This document shows positions 18,205 to 26,687 of a stretch of DNA of 64,000 nt, piece after piece. Within the stretch, counting starts at the first letter, position 1, and every line of letters starts with the position of its first letter. Position numbers and translations under genes: made by a program. The stretch comes from Lutibacter sp. (GTDB lineage Bacteria; Bacteroidota; Bacteroidia; Flavobacteriales; Flavobacteriaceae), in contig NZ_JAKIUR010000004.1 of NCBI RefSeq assembly GCF_021647475.1, positions 1-64,000 on the forward strand, read 5' to 3'. The notes below the pieces were generated by a model that saw only the letters and a program-made list of their open reading frames with translations, was not told the origin of the DNA and made no database searches.

Positions 18205-19035
18205 CTATTTTTTGTTTTCTATAATATGAATATCTCTTTGTGGAAAAGGAATTTGTATCTTATTTTCTCTAAATTTTTTATCAATGGCAAAACGTAATTC
18301 GCTTTTAATAATAGGTAAAATAAAACTTTGTTTGGTAGAAAATCTCAAAATAAATTCTAAGGAACTATCTCCAAAATTATTAAATAATACAGTTGGTTTT
18401 TTAATTTTAGCTACTTTTGGATTTTCAAGAGCTGCTTCAATTAATAATTCTTTTACCTTTTCTACATCCGATCCATAAGCAACACCAACACTAACCGATT
18501 CAACAATTGATCTTCCATTTTGAGTCCAATTATACAACTCATTAGTTAAAAATATATGGTTTGGTATAATTACTACTTTATCATCTAAAGTGTAAGCTCT
18601 TGTTGTTCGTAGGTTTATTTCAAAAACTTTACCAATTTTATTATCAACTTCAATAATATCATTTAATTGAATGGTTTTATCTAGCAACATAAAAATACCT
18701 GAAATAATATCTTGAAACAAGGTTTGCAACCCTAAACCTAAACCAACTAACAACGCTGCAGAACCAGCTAATAACACACTTATTTTAATACCTAATGAGT
18801 CTAAAGCTATGATAGTTACCAAGATGTAAATAAAGTATTTTAGAAATGAAAATAACGAATTAAACTTATCTTTATCCTCAGTATCTAGTTTCTTATTCGT
18901 AAATTTTTTAATTAGTTTTATGAGTTTACTTGTTATAAAAAACACAACAGTTAACACTAAAATTTCTTTAATAGAAATTTGAATTTTATCACTAAAACTA
19001 AAGGTATAATCTAGTATTTTATGTAACGTTTCCAA
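18205..19035 (-). CDS. MscS-type mechanosensitive ion channel
   Basis: The 276-aa protein has three N-terminal transmembrane helices; the third (LLAGSAALLVGLGLGLQTLFQDIISGIFMLL region, about 90-118) has the glycine/alanine-packed pore pattern of MscS. It is followed by the beta domain (IEVDNKIGKVFEINLRTT, then VVIIPNHIF) and the C-terminal alpha-beta domain. MscS channels vent solutes upon hypo-osmotic shock. It is short, near the E. coli MscS size. The gene is 3 nt downstream of the ABC permease gene and 1 nt upstream of the sigma-54 activator. Confidence 0.9.
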   Translation of the reverse strand: METLHKILDYTFSFSDKIQISIKEILVLTVVFFITSKLIKLIKKFTNKKLDTEDKDKFNSLFSFLKYFIYILVTIIALDSLGIKISVLLAGSAALLVGLGLGLQTLFQDIISGIFMLLDKTIQLNDIIEVDNKIGKVFEINLRTTRAYTLDDKVVIIPNHIFLTNELYNWTQNGRSIVESVSVGVAYGSDVEKVKELLIEAALENPKVAKIKKPTVLFNNFGDSSLEFILRFSTKQSFILPIIKSELRFAIDKKFRENKIQIPFPQRDIHIIENKK

Positions 19036-19038
19036 TTG

Positions 19039-20349
19039 CTAATATTTTAACCATTTATACAATTCTTTATAGCTTGGTTTTTTGCCATACATTAAAATAC
19101 CTACTCTATATATTTTTGCTGCAAACCAGACAATACCTATAAAGGTAACAATTAATAACAACATAGAAACTGCTATTTGCCACCATGGCACACCAAATGG
19201 AATTCTCATTAACATCACTATTGGCGAGGTTAGTGGGAATATAGAAAACCCAACTGCAATTGGACCATGTGGATTTTCAATAATAGAAAAACCTACATAA
19301 ATAGCAATTACTAATGGCATTAAAACTGGCATCATAAATTGTTGCGTATCTGTTTCACTATCAACTGCTGCTCCAATGGCTGCATAGATAGAACTGTAGA
19401 TTAAATAACCTCCAAAGAAATAAACTAGAAAAGAGAAAAATATAGTTAAAATTGGTAAGTTTTTTATTTCTTGAAGCACCAATTGAATATTATTATTTGA
19501 AGCTTCTTGTACTTGATGCACAACATCAGGAGTCATTGGCATTCCGTTGGTTGAATTTACAGCTTCTGGGCCTAAATAAATTGTTATAGCAAACAAAATT
19601 GCTCCACCAATAATCATCCAAATAATAAATTGTAATAAACCTGCAAATGCATTTCCCAATATTTTACCTAACATTAATTGAAATGGTTTTACTGAGGATA
19701 TTATTATTTCAATTATTCTACTTGTTTTTTCTTCAATTACACTTCTCATTACAGAGGTTCCATAAATAATGATAAACATAAAAATTAAGTAACCAAAACC
19801 TCCACCGGCAAGCATTCGTAAAATACTTCCAATTTTAGAAGATTTTTCGCCTGTAAAATTTTCGGTAGCAATACTAATACTGGTTTCTGTTTCCTTTAAT
19901 ATTGAGACATCGATATTTAATTTTTCTATTTTTAAATCTCTTATCTTTTTATCTAACCCACTTTCAATAGAGCTTATTAAACTCAGACCTGGCGTTTCCT
20001 GTGAATAAAATTTTATACCTTTAGAGAGTTGATTTAAACTATCTATTTTAGGAATATATATTAAGCCATAGTAATCTTTTTCTGCAATAATTTTGGCTTC
20101 TTTAAAACCTAATTTAGTTAAATCTACATATTTTAGTGTTTTTGTACTTGTAAAAGCAGAAGCTAATTGACTGGTTTCATCTACATAGGCTACTTTTCTA
20201 ACATCTTCACTATTTTTTTCACCCAAATAAAATATTAACGCTCCTAAAGCAACTACTAAAAATGGACTTAAAATAGTTAAAATAATAAAGGATTTATTTT
20301 TAACCTTAGCGTAAAATTCTCTTTTTATAATTAATAAAGTTTTATTCAT
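19039..20349 (-). CDS. ABC transporter permease, NatB/ABC-2 type
   Basis: I use the ATG at 20347-20349 (436 aa; MNKTLLIIKREFYAKVKNKS); another ATG three codons upstream is possible. The protein has a first membrane helix, a large extracytoplasmic loop (about 40-180), and five further helices, including RSVIEEKTSRIIEIIISSVKP, the ABC-2 coupling segment. It pairs with the ATPase encoded upstream, overlapping it by 8 bp. Such NatAB-like exporters move sodium, drugs or lipids; the substrate is unknown. Confidence 0.85.
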   Translation of the reverse strand: MNKTLLIIKREFYAKVKNKSFIILTILSPFLVVALGALIFYLGEKNSEDVRKVAYVDETSQLASAFTSTKTLKYVDLTKLGFKEAKIIAEKDYYGLIYIPKIDSLNQLSKGIKFYSQETPGLSLISSIESGLDKKIRDLKIEKLNIDVSILKETETSISIATENFTGEKSSKIGSILRMLAGGGFGYLIFMFIIIYGTSVMRSVIEEKTSRIIEIIISSVKPFQLMLGKILGNAFAGLLQFIIWMIIGGAILFAITIYLGPEAVNSTNGMPMTPDVVHQVQEASNNNIQLVLQEIKNLPILTIFFSFLVYFFGGYLIYSSIYAAIGAAVDSETDTQQFMMPVLMPLVIAIYVGFSIIENPHGPIAVGFSIFPLTSPIVMLMRIPFGVPWWQIAVSMLLLIVTFIGIVWFAAKIYRVGILMYGKKPSYKELYKWLKY

Positions 20350-21268
20350 GATTAGCAACGGATTTTAAAAAGATGTCATTCGCAGATGGAATAATTTCAG
20401 AAAAATGATTGATTTGAGCTTTACTGTTTAAATACTTAATTAAATCTTTAGTAGTGTCACCATTATTTAAAGTAACTATCATTCGTTGTTCATTATTTTC
20501 AGAATCTTTACTTAGGCTGGTTACTTCAAATTTTTCTTGCATTTCATTAATCAGATTCTCATTTTCACTAATTAAACCCACTTCAAATTTATTCTCTTTA
20601 AATTGATGTTTTATATCACTTAATTTTCCGTCCAATATTTTATTTGATTTGTTAATTAACGCAATATAATCACACATTTCTTCTACAGATTCCATGCGGT
20701 GCGTTGAAAAAATAATACTTGCTCCCTGATCTCTTAATTTTAGAATTTCATCTTTAATTAAATTTGCATTTATAGGGTCAAACCCACTAAATGGTTCATC
20801 AAAAATCAATAATTTTGGTTCGTGCATTACCGTTACAATAAATTGTACTTTCTGTGCCATTCCTTTAGATAATTCTTGAATTTTTTTATTCCACCAATCA
20901 TTTATTCCAAATTTTTCAAACCACATTTGCAATTTTTGTTTAGCTTCTTGCTTACTCATTCCTTTAAGTTGTGCTAAATAAATTGCTTGTTCACCTACTT
21001 TCATGCTTTTATACAATCCTCTTTCTTCTGGTAAATAGCCAATATCTTGAATGTGATTTGGTTGCAATGGTTTCCCATCTATATAAATGGTTCCGCTATC
21101 AGGTAATGTAATTTGATTTATAATTCTAATTAGTGAAGTTTTTCCTGCTCCATTAGGACCTAATAAACCGAAAATACTTCCTTTAGGTATTGCAATTGAT
21201 ACCTTATTTAAAGCTGTAAAGTTACCATAGGTTTTAGTTATATTTTCAACCGTTAAAACATCTTTCAT
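20342..21268 (-). CDS. ABC transporter ATP-binding protein (NatA-like)
   Basis: The 308-aa ATPase has Walker A GPNGAGKTS (about 38-46), Q-loop region, signature ELSKGMAQKVQ (a GM variant of LSGGQ), Walker B LLIFDEPFSGFDP and switch His in STHRMESVE. The extra C-terminal part (about 230-308) resembles DUF4162 found on NatA-like ATPases. It energises the permease encoded immediately downstream. A TATATTTTCG sequence at about 21289-21298 (minus strand) could be its -7 element. Confidence 0.88.
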   Translation of the reverse strand: MKDVLTVENITKTYGNFTALNKVSIAIPKGSIFGLLGPNGAGKTSLIRIINQITLPDSGTIYIDGKPLQPNHIQDIGYLPEERGLYKSMKVGEQAIYLAQLKGMSKQEAKQKLQMWFEKFGINDWWNKKIQELSKGMAQKVQFIVTVMHEPKLLIFDEPFSGFDPINANLIKDEILKLRDQGASIIFSTHRMESVEEMCDYIALINKSNKILDGKLSDIKHQFKENKFEVGLISENENLINEMQEKFEVTSLSKDSENNEQRMIVTLNNGDTTKDLIKYLNSKAQINHFSEIIPSANDIFLKSVANHE

Positions 21269-21338
21269 TGTAAAGTTTTTGATTTCCGGTACGAAAATAT
21301 AGTTATTTTATTGAAATTTGGTTAATCTTTTAATAAAG

Positions 21339-22031
21339 TTATTCTAATTTTTTAAGATATTTTTCTTTAATAGTTTTTAGCATCTCTAAAGATATTTTTG
21401 GTCTATACACACGTAATATTTCAGTAATGCCACCATTATGGTAAAAAATACCTAAAGCGATATCAAAATTTTTATCTGCTATATTATTTTTTATTTCATA
21501 AGTCATCGTTCTAAAATCATCCCAATCTATGTGTTTTGGAATTTCAATAAAATAGGCATTTTCTTCTGTTCCTGAATGATAGAAGCCTTCATCTATTTTT
21601 TCAATATTCATAAATCTATTAATCCTTATTAAGGCTTCAACATCCTCAAATTTTTCACTTTTTGCAAAAACAAAACCCGCATCTTTATAATATTGCTGAA
21701 TTTGTGGTATATCACTAAATCTATTTATTCCTCGTACTCTTATTCCATTAATTTTTCTTTTATTAATAGATACCTCACATTTGGCAGCTAGCAAATCTAA
21801 ATTATAGGCCGTATTAATTTCACTTGTGGTTCTCAAAATATTTTCAAACGAATTTGGCGTTTTAGTTACAAATATTATAGACGAAGGTTTATGAATATGT
21901 GTAAATCTATTATAATATGATTTATAGGGATCAGGGATGTTAATTACAAAAGTATTTGGCAACTTGTTTTGATCAATAGATGAAATATTTTCTTGTTTAA
22001 TAATCTTACCAATAACCTCTTTTGTTTTCAT
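21339..22031 (-). CDS. Conserved hypothetical protein
   Basis: I start the protein at the ATG at 22029-22031 (230 aa; MKTKEVIGKIIKQENISSID). The frame remains open further upstream to 22184, but that extension overlaps the divergent MarR gene and is of low-complexity composition. The product is soluble, with no signal peptide and no motif I recognise. Segments worth noting are KLPNTFVINIPDPYKSYY, INGIRVRGINRFSDIPQI, HIDWDDFRTMTYEIKNN and LGIFYHNGGITEILRVYRP. It is transcribed away from the fatty-acid operon regulator. Function unknown. Confidence 0.55.
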   Translation of the reverse strand: MKTKEVIGKIIKQENISSIDQNKLPNTFVINIPDPYKSYYNRFTHIHKPSSIIFVTKTPNSFENILRTTSEINTAYNLDLLAAKCEVSINKRKINGIRVRGINRFSDIPQIQQYYKDAGFVFAKSEKFEDVEALIRINRFMNIEKIDEGFYHSGTEENAYFIEIPKHIDWDDFRTMTYEIKNNIADKNFDIALGIFYHNGGITEILRVYRPKISLEMLKTIKEKYLKKLE

Positions 22032-22146
22032 AATATTTAAAATTTTATATAATGTTTTAAACTTATCGCTTTTTTTTATAAAAAACAAGTAAAATAATTT
22101 AACAAAAGATTTTATTATTTTATTATGCATGCATAGTATTTTTTTA

Positions 22147-22154
22147 TATATTTG
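22147..22154 (+). promoter_or_regulatory. Putative -7 promoter element upstream of marR
   Basis: TATATTTG fits the Bacteroidota -7 consensus TAnnTTTG. It ends 3 bp before the ATG of the MarR gene, so a transcript from it would begin at or next to the start codon. Either the message is leaderless or this match is not the working promoter. Confidence 0.35.
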
Positions 22155-22157
22155 AGA

Positions 22158-22598
22158 ATGCAAAAAAATAATACCATTGACCATGTTTTAAGAGCCACTT
22201 GGCAAGCTGTTGCAAAAATGTATAATGAACAGGCTGCAAAACATAACAGTACCATGTCTATGGCTTTTGTATTATTAAATATTGATAGTAAACATGGAAC
22301 ACCCTCAACTGCTTTGGGACCACAAATGGGCATGGAACCAACTAGTTTGTCTAGAATTTTAAAAAAAATGGAAGATAACGGACAAATTTTTAGAGAAAAA
22401 AACCCAAATGACGGTAGAGGAGTTCTTATTAAACTTACTGAATTTGGAACAGAAAAACGTGAAATATCAAAACAACATGTACTTCAGTTTAATAAAACTG
22501 TAAAACAACATATTTCTAAAGAACAGTTCGCTAATTTTTGTGAAGTAACCGAAATAATCAATTATTTAATAAACACAAAACAAATTTTCAACAAATAA
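22158..22598 (+). CDS. MarR family transcriptional regulator of the beta-oxidation operon
   Basis: This 146-aa protein begins at the ATG at 22158 (MQKNNTIDHVLRATWQAVAK); a TTG two codons upstream is less likely. The winged helix is recognisable at about 48-105 (STALGPQMGMEPTSLSRILKKMEDNGQIFREKNPNDGRG, shown here in part: recognition helix SLSRILKKME and wing PNDGRGVLIKLT). MarR regulators repress as dimers and release DNA on binding small ligands. Being 44 bp upstream of the fadB-like gene on the same strand, it probably senses an acyl-CoA or fatty acid and controls this operon; that is inference from position. Confidence 0.85.
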   Translation: MQKNNTIDHVLRATWQAVAKMYNEQAAKHNSTMSMAFVLLNIDSKHGTPSTALGPQMGMEPTSLSRILKKMEDNGQIFREKNPNDGRGVLIKLTEFGTEKREISKQHVLQFNKTVKQHISKEQFANFCEVTEIINYLINTKQIFNK

Positions 22599-22642
22599 TT
22601 AAAGTTTTCTAACATAAACTCGACTATATAAAAATTAATACA

Positions 22643-25042
22643 ATGAAAAGACCAATAAAAAAAGTAGCAGTTATAGGTTCCGGTATTATGGGATCAGGAA
22701 TTGCATGTCATTTTGCCAACATTGGTGTAGAAGTTTTGCTGCTCGACATTGTTCCTCGTGAATTAAATGCTGTAGAAAAAGCAAAAGGGCTTACGCTTGA
22801 AAATCCAATGGTACGGAACAGAATTGTTAATGATAGCCTAAAAGCTTCATTAAAATCAAAACCTTCTCCTATTTATAATAAAAAGTTTGCTAGTAGAATT
22901 ACTACTGGAAATTTAGATGATGATTTACCAAAAATTAAAGATGTAGATTGGATTATTGAAGTTGTTGTTGAACGCTTAGATATTAAACAACAAGTTTTTG
23001 AGAAAATTGAAAAATATCGTACACCTGGAACGCTAGTTTCTTCTAATACTTCAGGTATTCCTATCAAATTCATGAATAAAGGCAGAAGTGAAGATTTCCA
23101 ACAACATTTTGCGGTAACTCACTTTTTTAACCCACCACGTTATTTAAAATTATTTGAAGTAGTTCCCGGTCCAAATTGTAAACAAGAAGTTACTGACTTT
23201 TTAATGATGTATGGCGAAAAATTTTTAGGAAAAACTTCAGTTTTAGCCAAAGACACTCCTGCTTTTATTGGAAATAGAGTTGGTATTTTTGGAATTATGA
23301 GCTTATTTCACCAAGTAAAAGAGCTAGGTTTAACTGTTGAAGAAGTTGATAAACTTACCGGTCCTGTTATTGGCCGCCCAAAATCTGCCACTTTTAGAAC
23401 GGTAGATGTGGTTGGTTTAGATACTTTAGTTCATGTAGCAAACGGATTGTATGACAACTGTCCTAATGATGAAGCTCATGAACTATTTAAACTGCCAGAT
23501 TTTATCAATAAAATGATGGAAAACAAATGGCTGGGAAGTAAAACTAAACAAGGTTTTTACAAAAGAGTTGTTGAAAATGGCAAAAAATCTATTTTAGCTT
23601 TAGATCTAAATACTCTGGAATACAGACCAAGTAAAAAAGCAAAATTCGCAACACTTGAAATGACCAAAACTATTGATAATGTTATTGATAGATTTAAAGT
23701 TTTAGTAAAAGGAAAAGACAAAGCTGGTGAGTTTTACAGAAAGAATTTTGCTGCAATGTTTGGCTACGTTCAAAATAGAATTCCTGAAATTTCTGATGAA
23801 TTATACCGAATTGATGATGCCATGAAAGCTGGCTTTGGTTGGGGACACGGACCTTTCCAAATTTGGGATGCTATTGGTGTTGAAGAAGGAATTAAATTGA
23901 TGCAAGATGAAAATATTCCTATTGCTAAATGGGTTACTGAAATGCTTGAAAGTGGCAACAAATCTTTCTATACTATAAAAGATGGAGCTAAATATTACTA
24001 TGCTATTCCATCAAAAAAACAAGAAAAAATACCCGGACAAGATAGTTTTATTATCCTTGATAATATTAGAGAAGCTAAAACAATTTGGAGTAATTCAGAA
24101 GCTGCAATTCAACATTTAGGTGACGGTATTTTAAACGTAGAATTCCGTTCAAAAATGAATACTATTGGTAGCGGCGTAATTCAAGCTATTAATAAAGGAA
24201 TTGATTTAGCTGAACAAGAATACGAAGCTGTTATTATTGGTAATCAAGCACCTAATTTTTCTGTAGGTGCTAATTTGGCTATGGTATTTATGACTGCTGT
24301 TGAACAAGAATATGATGAGCTTGGTTTTGCCATTAAATCTTTCCAAGATACCGTAATGCGTTTGCGTTATTCAAGTGTGCCAACCATTGTTGCCCCTCAC
24401 GGAATGACACTTGGAGGTGGTTGCGAAATGACTTTGCATGCAGATAAAGTTGTAGCAGCTGCTGAATCATACATTGGTTTGGTTGAATTTGGTGTAGGCC
24501 TATTACCCGGCGGAGCAGGAACAAAAGAAATGACTTTAAGAGCTGCTCAAACATTTAAAGATGGTGATGTTCAATTAAACAGGTTAAGAGAACACTTTTT
24601 AGCTATTGCAATGGCAAAGGTGAGTACTTCTGCTTATGAAGCATTTGATTTAGATATTCTAAAACCCGGAAAAGATTTAGTAGTTGTTAACAGAGATAGG
24701 CAAATTGCAACTGCAAAACGTTACGCGTTGCAAATGGTTAAAGATGGCTATACGCAACCTGCACCACAAAAAGTGAAAGTGTTAGGTAAACAATCACTAG
24801 GTATGTTTTTGGTTGGAACTGATGCCATGGAAAAAGGATTTTATATTTCAGAACACGATAAATTAATTGGTAATAAAATTGCCTACGTAATGTCTGGTGG
24901 AGATTTATCTGAACCAACTTATGTTTCTGAACAATATCTACTCGATTTAGAACGTGAAGCTTTTCTTTCATTATTAACTGAGAAAAAAACACTACAACGA
25001 ATTGAGCATACGCTAAAAACAGGTAAACCATTACGTAATTAG
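22643..25042 (+). CDS. 3-hydroxyacyl-CoA dehydrogenase / enoyl-CoA hydratase bifunctional protein
   Basis: The 799-aa protein combines two steps of fatty-acid beta-oxidation. The N-terminal half is an NAD-dependent hydroxyacyl-CoA dehydrogenase (VAVIGSGIMGSG at 8-19; HFFNPPRYLKLFEVVPGP; two C-terminal dehydrogenase segments to about 440). The last third is a crotonase-fold hydratase (GNQAPNFSVGANL, HGMTLGGGCEMTLHADK near 585-601, GLVEFGVGLLPGGAGTKE with the catalytic-type Glu). The order (dehydrogenase first) is opposite to E. coli FadB and matches the form common in Bacteroidota. It is the first enzyme gene of the operon. Confidence 0.92.
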   Translation: MKRPIKKVAVIGSGIMGSGIACHFANIGVEVLLLDIVPRELNAVEKAKGLTLENPMVRNRIVNDSLKASLKSKPSPIYNKKFASRITTGNLDDDLPKIKDVDWIIEVVVERLDIKQQVFEKIEKYRTPGTLVSSNTSGIPIKFMNKGRSEDFQQHFAVTHFFNPPRYLKLFEVVPGPNCKQEVTDFLMMYGEKFLGKTSVLAKDTPAFIGNRVGIFGIMSLFHQVKELGLTVEEVDKLTGPVIGRPKSATFRTVDVVGLDTLVHVANGLYDNCPNDEAHELFKLPDFINKMMENKWLGSKTKQGFYKRVVENGKKSILALDLNTLEYRPSKKAKFATLEMTKTIDNVIDRFKVLVKGKDKAGEFYRKNFAAMFGYVQNRIPEISDELYRIDDAMKAGFGWGHGPFQIWDAIGVEEGIKLMQDENIPIAKWVTEMLESGNKSFYTIKDGAKYYYAIPSKKQEKIPGQDSFIILDNIREAKTIWSNSEAAIQHLGDGILNVEFRSKMNTIGSGVIQAINKGIDLAEQEYEAVIIGNQAPNFSVGANLAMVFMTAVEQEYDELGFAIKSFQDTVMRLRYSSVPTIVAPHGMTLGGGCEMTLHADKVVAAAESYIGLVEFGVGLLPGGAGTKEMTLRAAQTFKDGDVQLNRLREHFLAIAMAKVSTSAYEAFDLDILKPGKDLVVVNRDRQIATAKRYALQMVKDGYTQPAPQKVKVLGKQSLGMFLVGTDAMEKGFYISEHDKLIGNKIAYVMSGGDLSEPTYVSEQYLLDLEREAFLSLLTEKKTLQRIEHTLKTGKPLRN

Positions 25043-25451
25043 TATTGAGAATAAAGTATTTAGTAATTAGAAGTAGTTATGCATAAAATTGAAGAATTAA
25101 AAATTTGGAAAAAATCGATAAAATTAACCATGTTAGTTTATCAGCTTGTTTCTGCTCTTCCTTCTGATGAAAAATATGGGTTAATTTCTCAAATTAAAAG
25201 GAGTTCTGTTTCAATACCTTCAAATATTGCTGAAGGTGCAGGAAGGAATTCAAATAAAGAATTTAAACATTTTTTGAGTATCGCAAATGGATCTGCATAT
25301 GAACTTCATACCCAATTAATTTTAACTATAGAACTTGGTCTAATTACAAAAGAGATAGTTCAACCAGTTATAGATTTAATTGTTGAAGTTCAAAAAATGA
25401 ACTATTCATTTCAAAAAAGTCTTGAAACTAAAATCTCAATACTCAATACTC
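25041..25451. repeat. Inverted-repeat-bounded cassette around the four-helix-bundle gene
   Basis: AGTATTGAGA at 25041-25050 has an exact reverse complement TCTCAATACT at 25434-25443, and a second CTCAATACT follows at 25442-25450. The left arm begins inside the stop codon of the fadB-like gene; the right arms form the last codons of the four-helix-bundle gene. The arrangement suggests that the intervening gene arrived as a small unit. Confidence 0.55.
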
Positions 25452-25459
25452 AATCCTAA
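25079..25459 (+). CDS. Four-helix bundle protein (S23/avd-like, TIGR02436 type)
   Basis: The 126-aa protein starts MHKIEELKIWKKSIKLTMLV and has the family motifs: W-K at the start, LPSDEKYGLISQIKRSSVSI, PSNIAEGAGRNSNKEF and a helical C-terminus. Members occur inside 23S rRNA intervening sequences, next to diversity-generating retroelements (Avd), and as stand-alone genes; they form basic pentameric barrels that probably bind nucleic acid. Here it lies between two beta-oxidation genes, with no rRNA or reverse transcriptase nearby, and its last codons are made of a TCAATAC repeat. Its role in the operon is unknown and may be nil. Confidence 0.88.
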   Translation: MHKIEELKIWKKSIKLTMLVYQLVSALPSDEKYGLISQIKRSSVSIPSNIAEGAGRNSNKEFKHFLSIANGSAYELHTQLILTIELGLITKEIVQPVIDLIVEVQKMNYSFQKSLETKISILNTQS

Positions 25460-25472
25460 AATCTAATATAAA

Positions 25473-26657
25473 ATGAAAACAGCATATATAGTAAAAGGAT
25501 ATAGAACCGCAGTAGGTAAAGCACCTAGAGGTGTTTTCAGATTTAAAAGATCTGATGATTTAGCTACAGAAACCATTCAATATTTATTAAAACAAGTGCC
25601 TCAACTTGACATTTCAAGAATTGATGATGTTATGGTGGGTTGTGCAATGCCTGAAGGTGCTCAAGGTTTAAATATGGGACGTTTAATTTCCTTAATGGGA
25701 TTAAATTCTGTAGATATTCCTGGAGTTACCGTAAATCGTTTTTGCTCTTCTGGAATTGAAACCATTGCTATGGCTTCAGCTAAAATATCAGCAGGTATGG
25801 CAGATTGTATTATTGCAGGTGGAGCAGAAAGTATGAGTTCAGTGCCAATGGGAGGCTACAAACCAGAATTAAATTATGAAATTGTAAAAGCGGGTCATGA
25901 AGATTATTACTGGGGAATGGGAACAACAGCTGAAGCAGTGGCTAATAAATACAATGTTTCCCGTGAAGATCAAGATGTTTTTTCATTCAATTCACATCAA
26001 AAAGCATTAAAAGCAATAAAGGAAGGAACTTTTAAAGATGATATTGTTCCTATAACAGTTAATCAAACTTATGTAGATTCAAACGGTAAGCGTAAAGAAA
26101 AAAGTTATGTTGTTGATACCGATGAAGGTCCTCGTAAAGGAACTTCTATTGAAGCTTTGGCTAAACTTAGACCAGTTTTTGCACAAGGTGGAAGTGTTAC
26201 TGCGGGTAATTCATCTCAAATGAGTGACGGAGCTTCTTTTGTACTAGTTATGAGTGAAGCCATGGTTAAAGAATTAAATTTAGAACCAATTGCTCGTTTA
26301 TTAGCCTATACAGCAGTTGGTGTTGAACCAAGTATTATGGGAATTGGACCTATGCACGCTGTTCCAAAAGTTCTAAAACAAGCAGGTTTAACTTTAAAAG
26401 ATATTGATTTAATTGAGCTTAATGAAGCATTTGCTTCTCAATCTTTAGCGGTAATTAGAGGATTAAAACTTAACCCTGATATTGTTAATGTAAATGGTGG
26501 AGCTATCGCTTTAGGACACCCACTTGGATGTACAGGAGCTAAATTATCAGTACAACTTTTCAATGAAATGAGAAGAAGAAAAAATAAATACGGTATTGTA
26601 ACTATGTGCGTTGGTACTGGTCAAGGTGCTGCAGGTATTTATGAATTTTTAAAATAA
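25473..26657 (+). CDS. Acetyl-CoA C-acyltransferase (3-ketoacyl-CoA thiolase)
   Basis: The 394-aa thiolase catalyses the last step of beta-oxidation, cleaving 3-ketoacyl-CoA with CoA. The nucleophile is Cys91 (VNRFCSSG), the second-site pair is His349 (GGAIALGHPLGCTGA) and Cys379 (MCVGTGQGA). Length is standard. It works with the bifunctional enzyme encoded upstream, whose gene is separated from it by the four-helix-bundle gene. Alternative assignment as acetyl-CoA acetyltransferase is possible but less likely in this operon. Confidence 0.92.
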   Translation: MKTAYIVKGYRTAVGKAPRGVFRFKRSDDLATETIQYLLKQVPQLDISRIDDVMVGCAMPEGAQGLNMGRLISLMGLNSVDIPGVTVNRFCSSGIETIAMASAKISAGMADCIIAGGAESMSSVPMGGYKPELNYEIVKAGHEDYYWGMGTTAEAVANKYNVSREDQDVFSFNSHQKALKAIKEGTFKDDIVPITVNQTYVDSNGKRKEKSYVVDTDEGPRKGTSIEALAKLRPVFAQGGSVTAGNSSQMSDGASFVLVMSEAMVKELNLEPIARLLAYTAVGVEPSIMGIGPMHAVPKVLKQAGLTLKDIDLIELNEAFASQSLAVIRGLKLNPDIVNVNGGAIALGHPLGCTGAKLSVQLFNEMRRRKNKYGIVTMCVGTGQGAAGIYEFLK

Positions 26658-26687
26658 AACATCTAACAATTTAAATAGTAATTTAAA

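Noticed and set aside
22032..22184. Possible 51-residue N-terminal extension of the hypothetical protein at 21339-22031.
   Set aside because: It overlaps the divergent MarR gene, is rich in low-complexity hydrophobic/basic residues, and lacks features expected for a coding leader; the ATG at 22031 is a better start.
25079..25459. A diversity-generating retroelement around the avd-like gene.
   Set aside because: No reverse transcriptase, template repeat or variable repeat could be found in the neighbouring genes.
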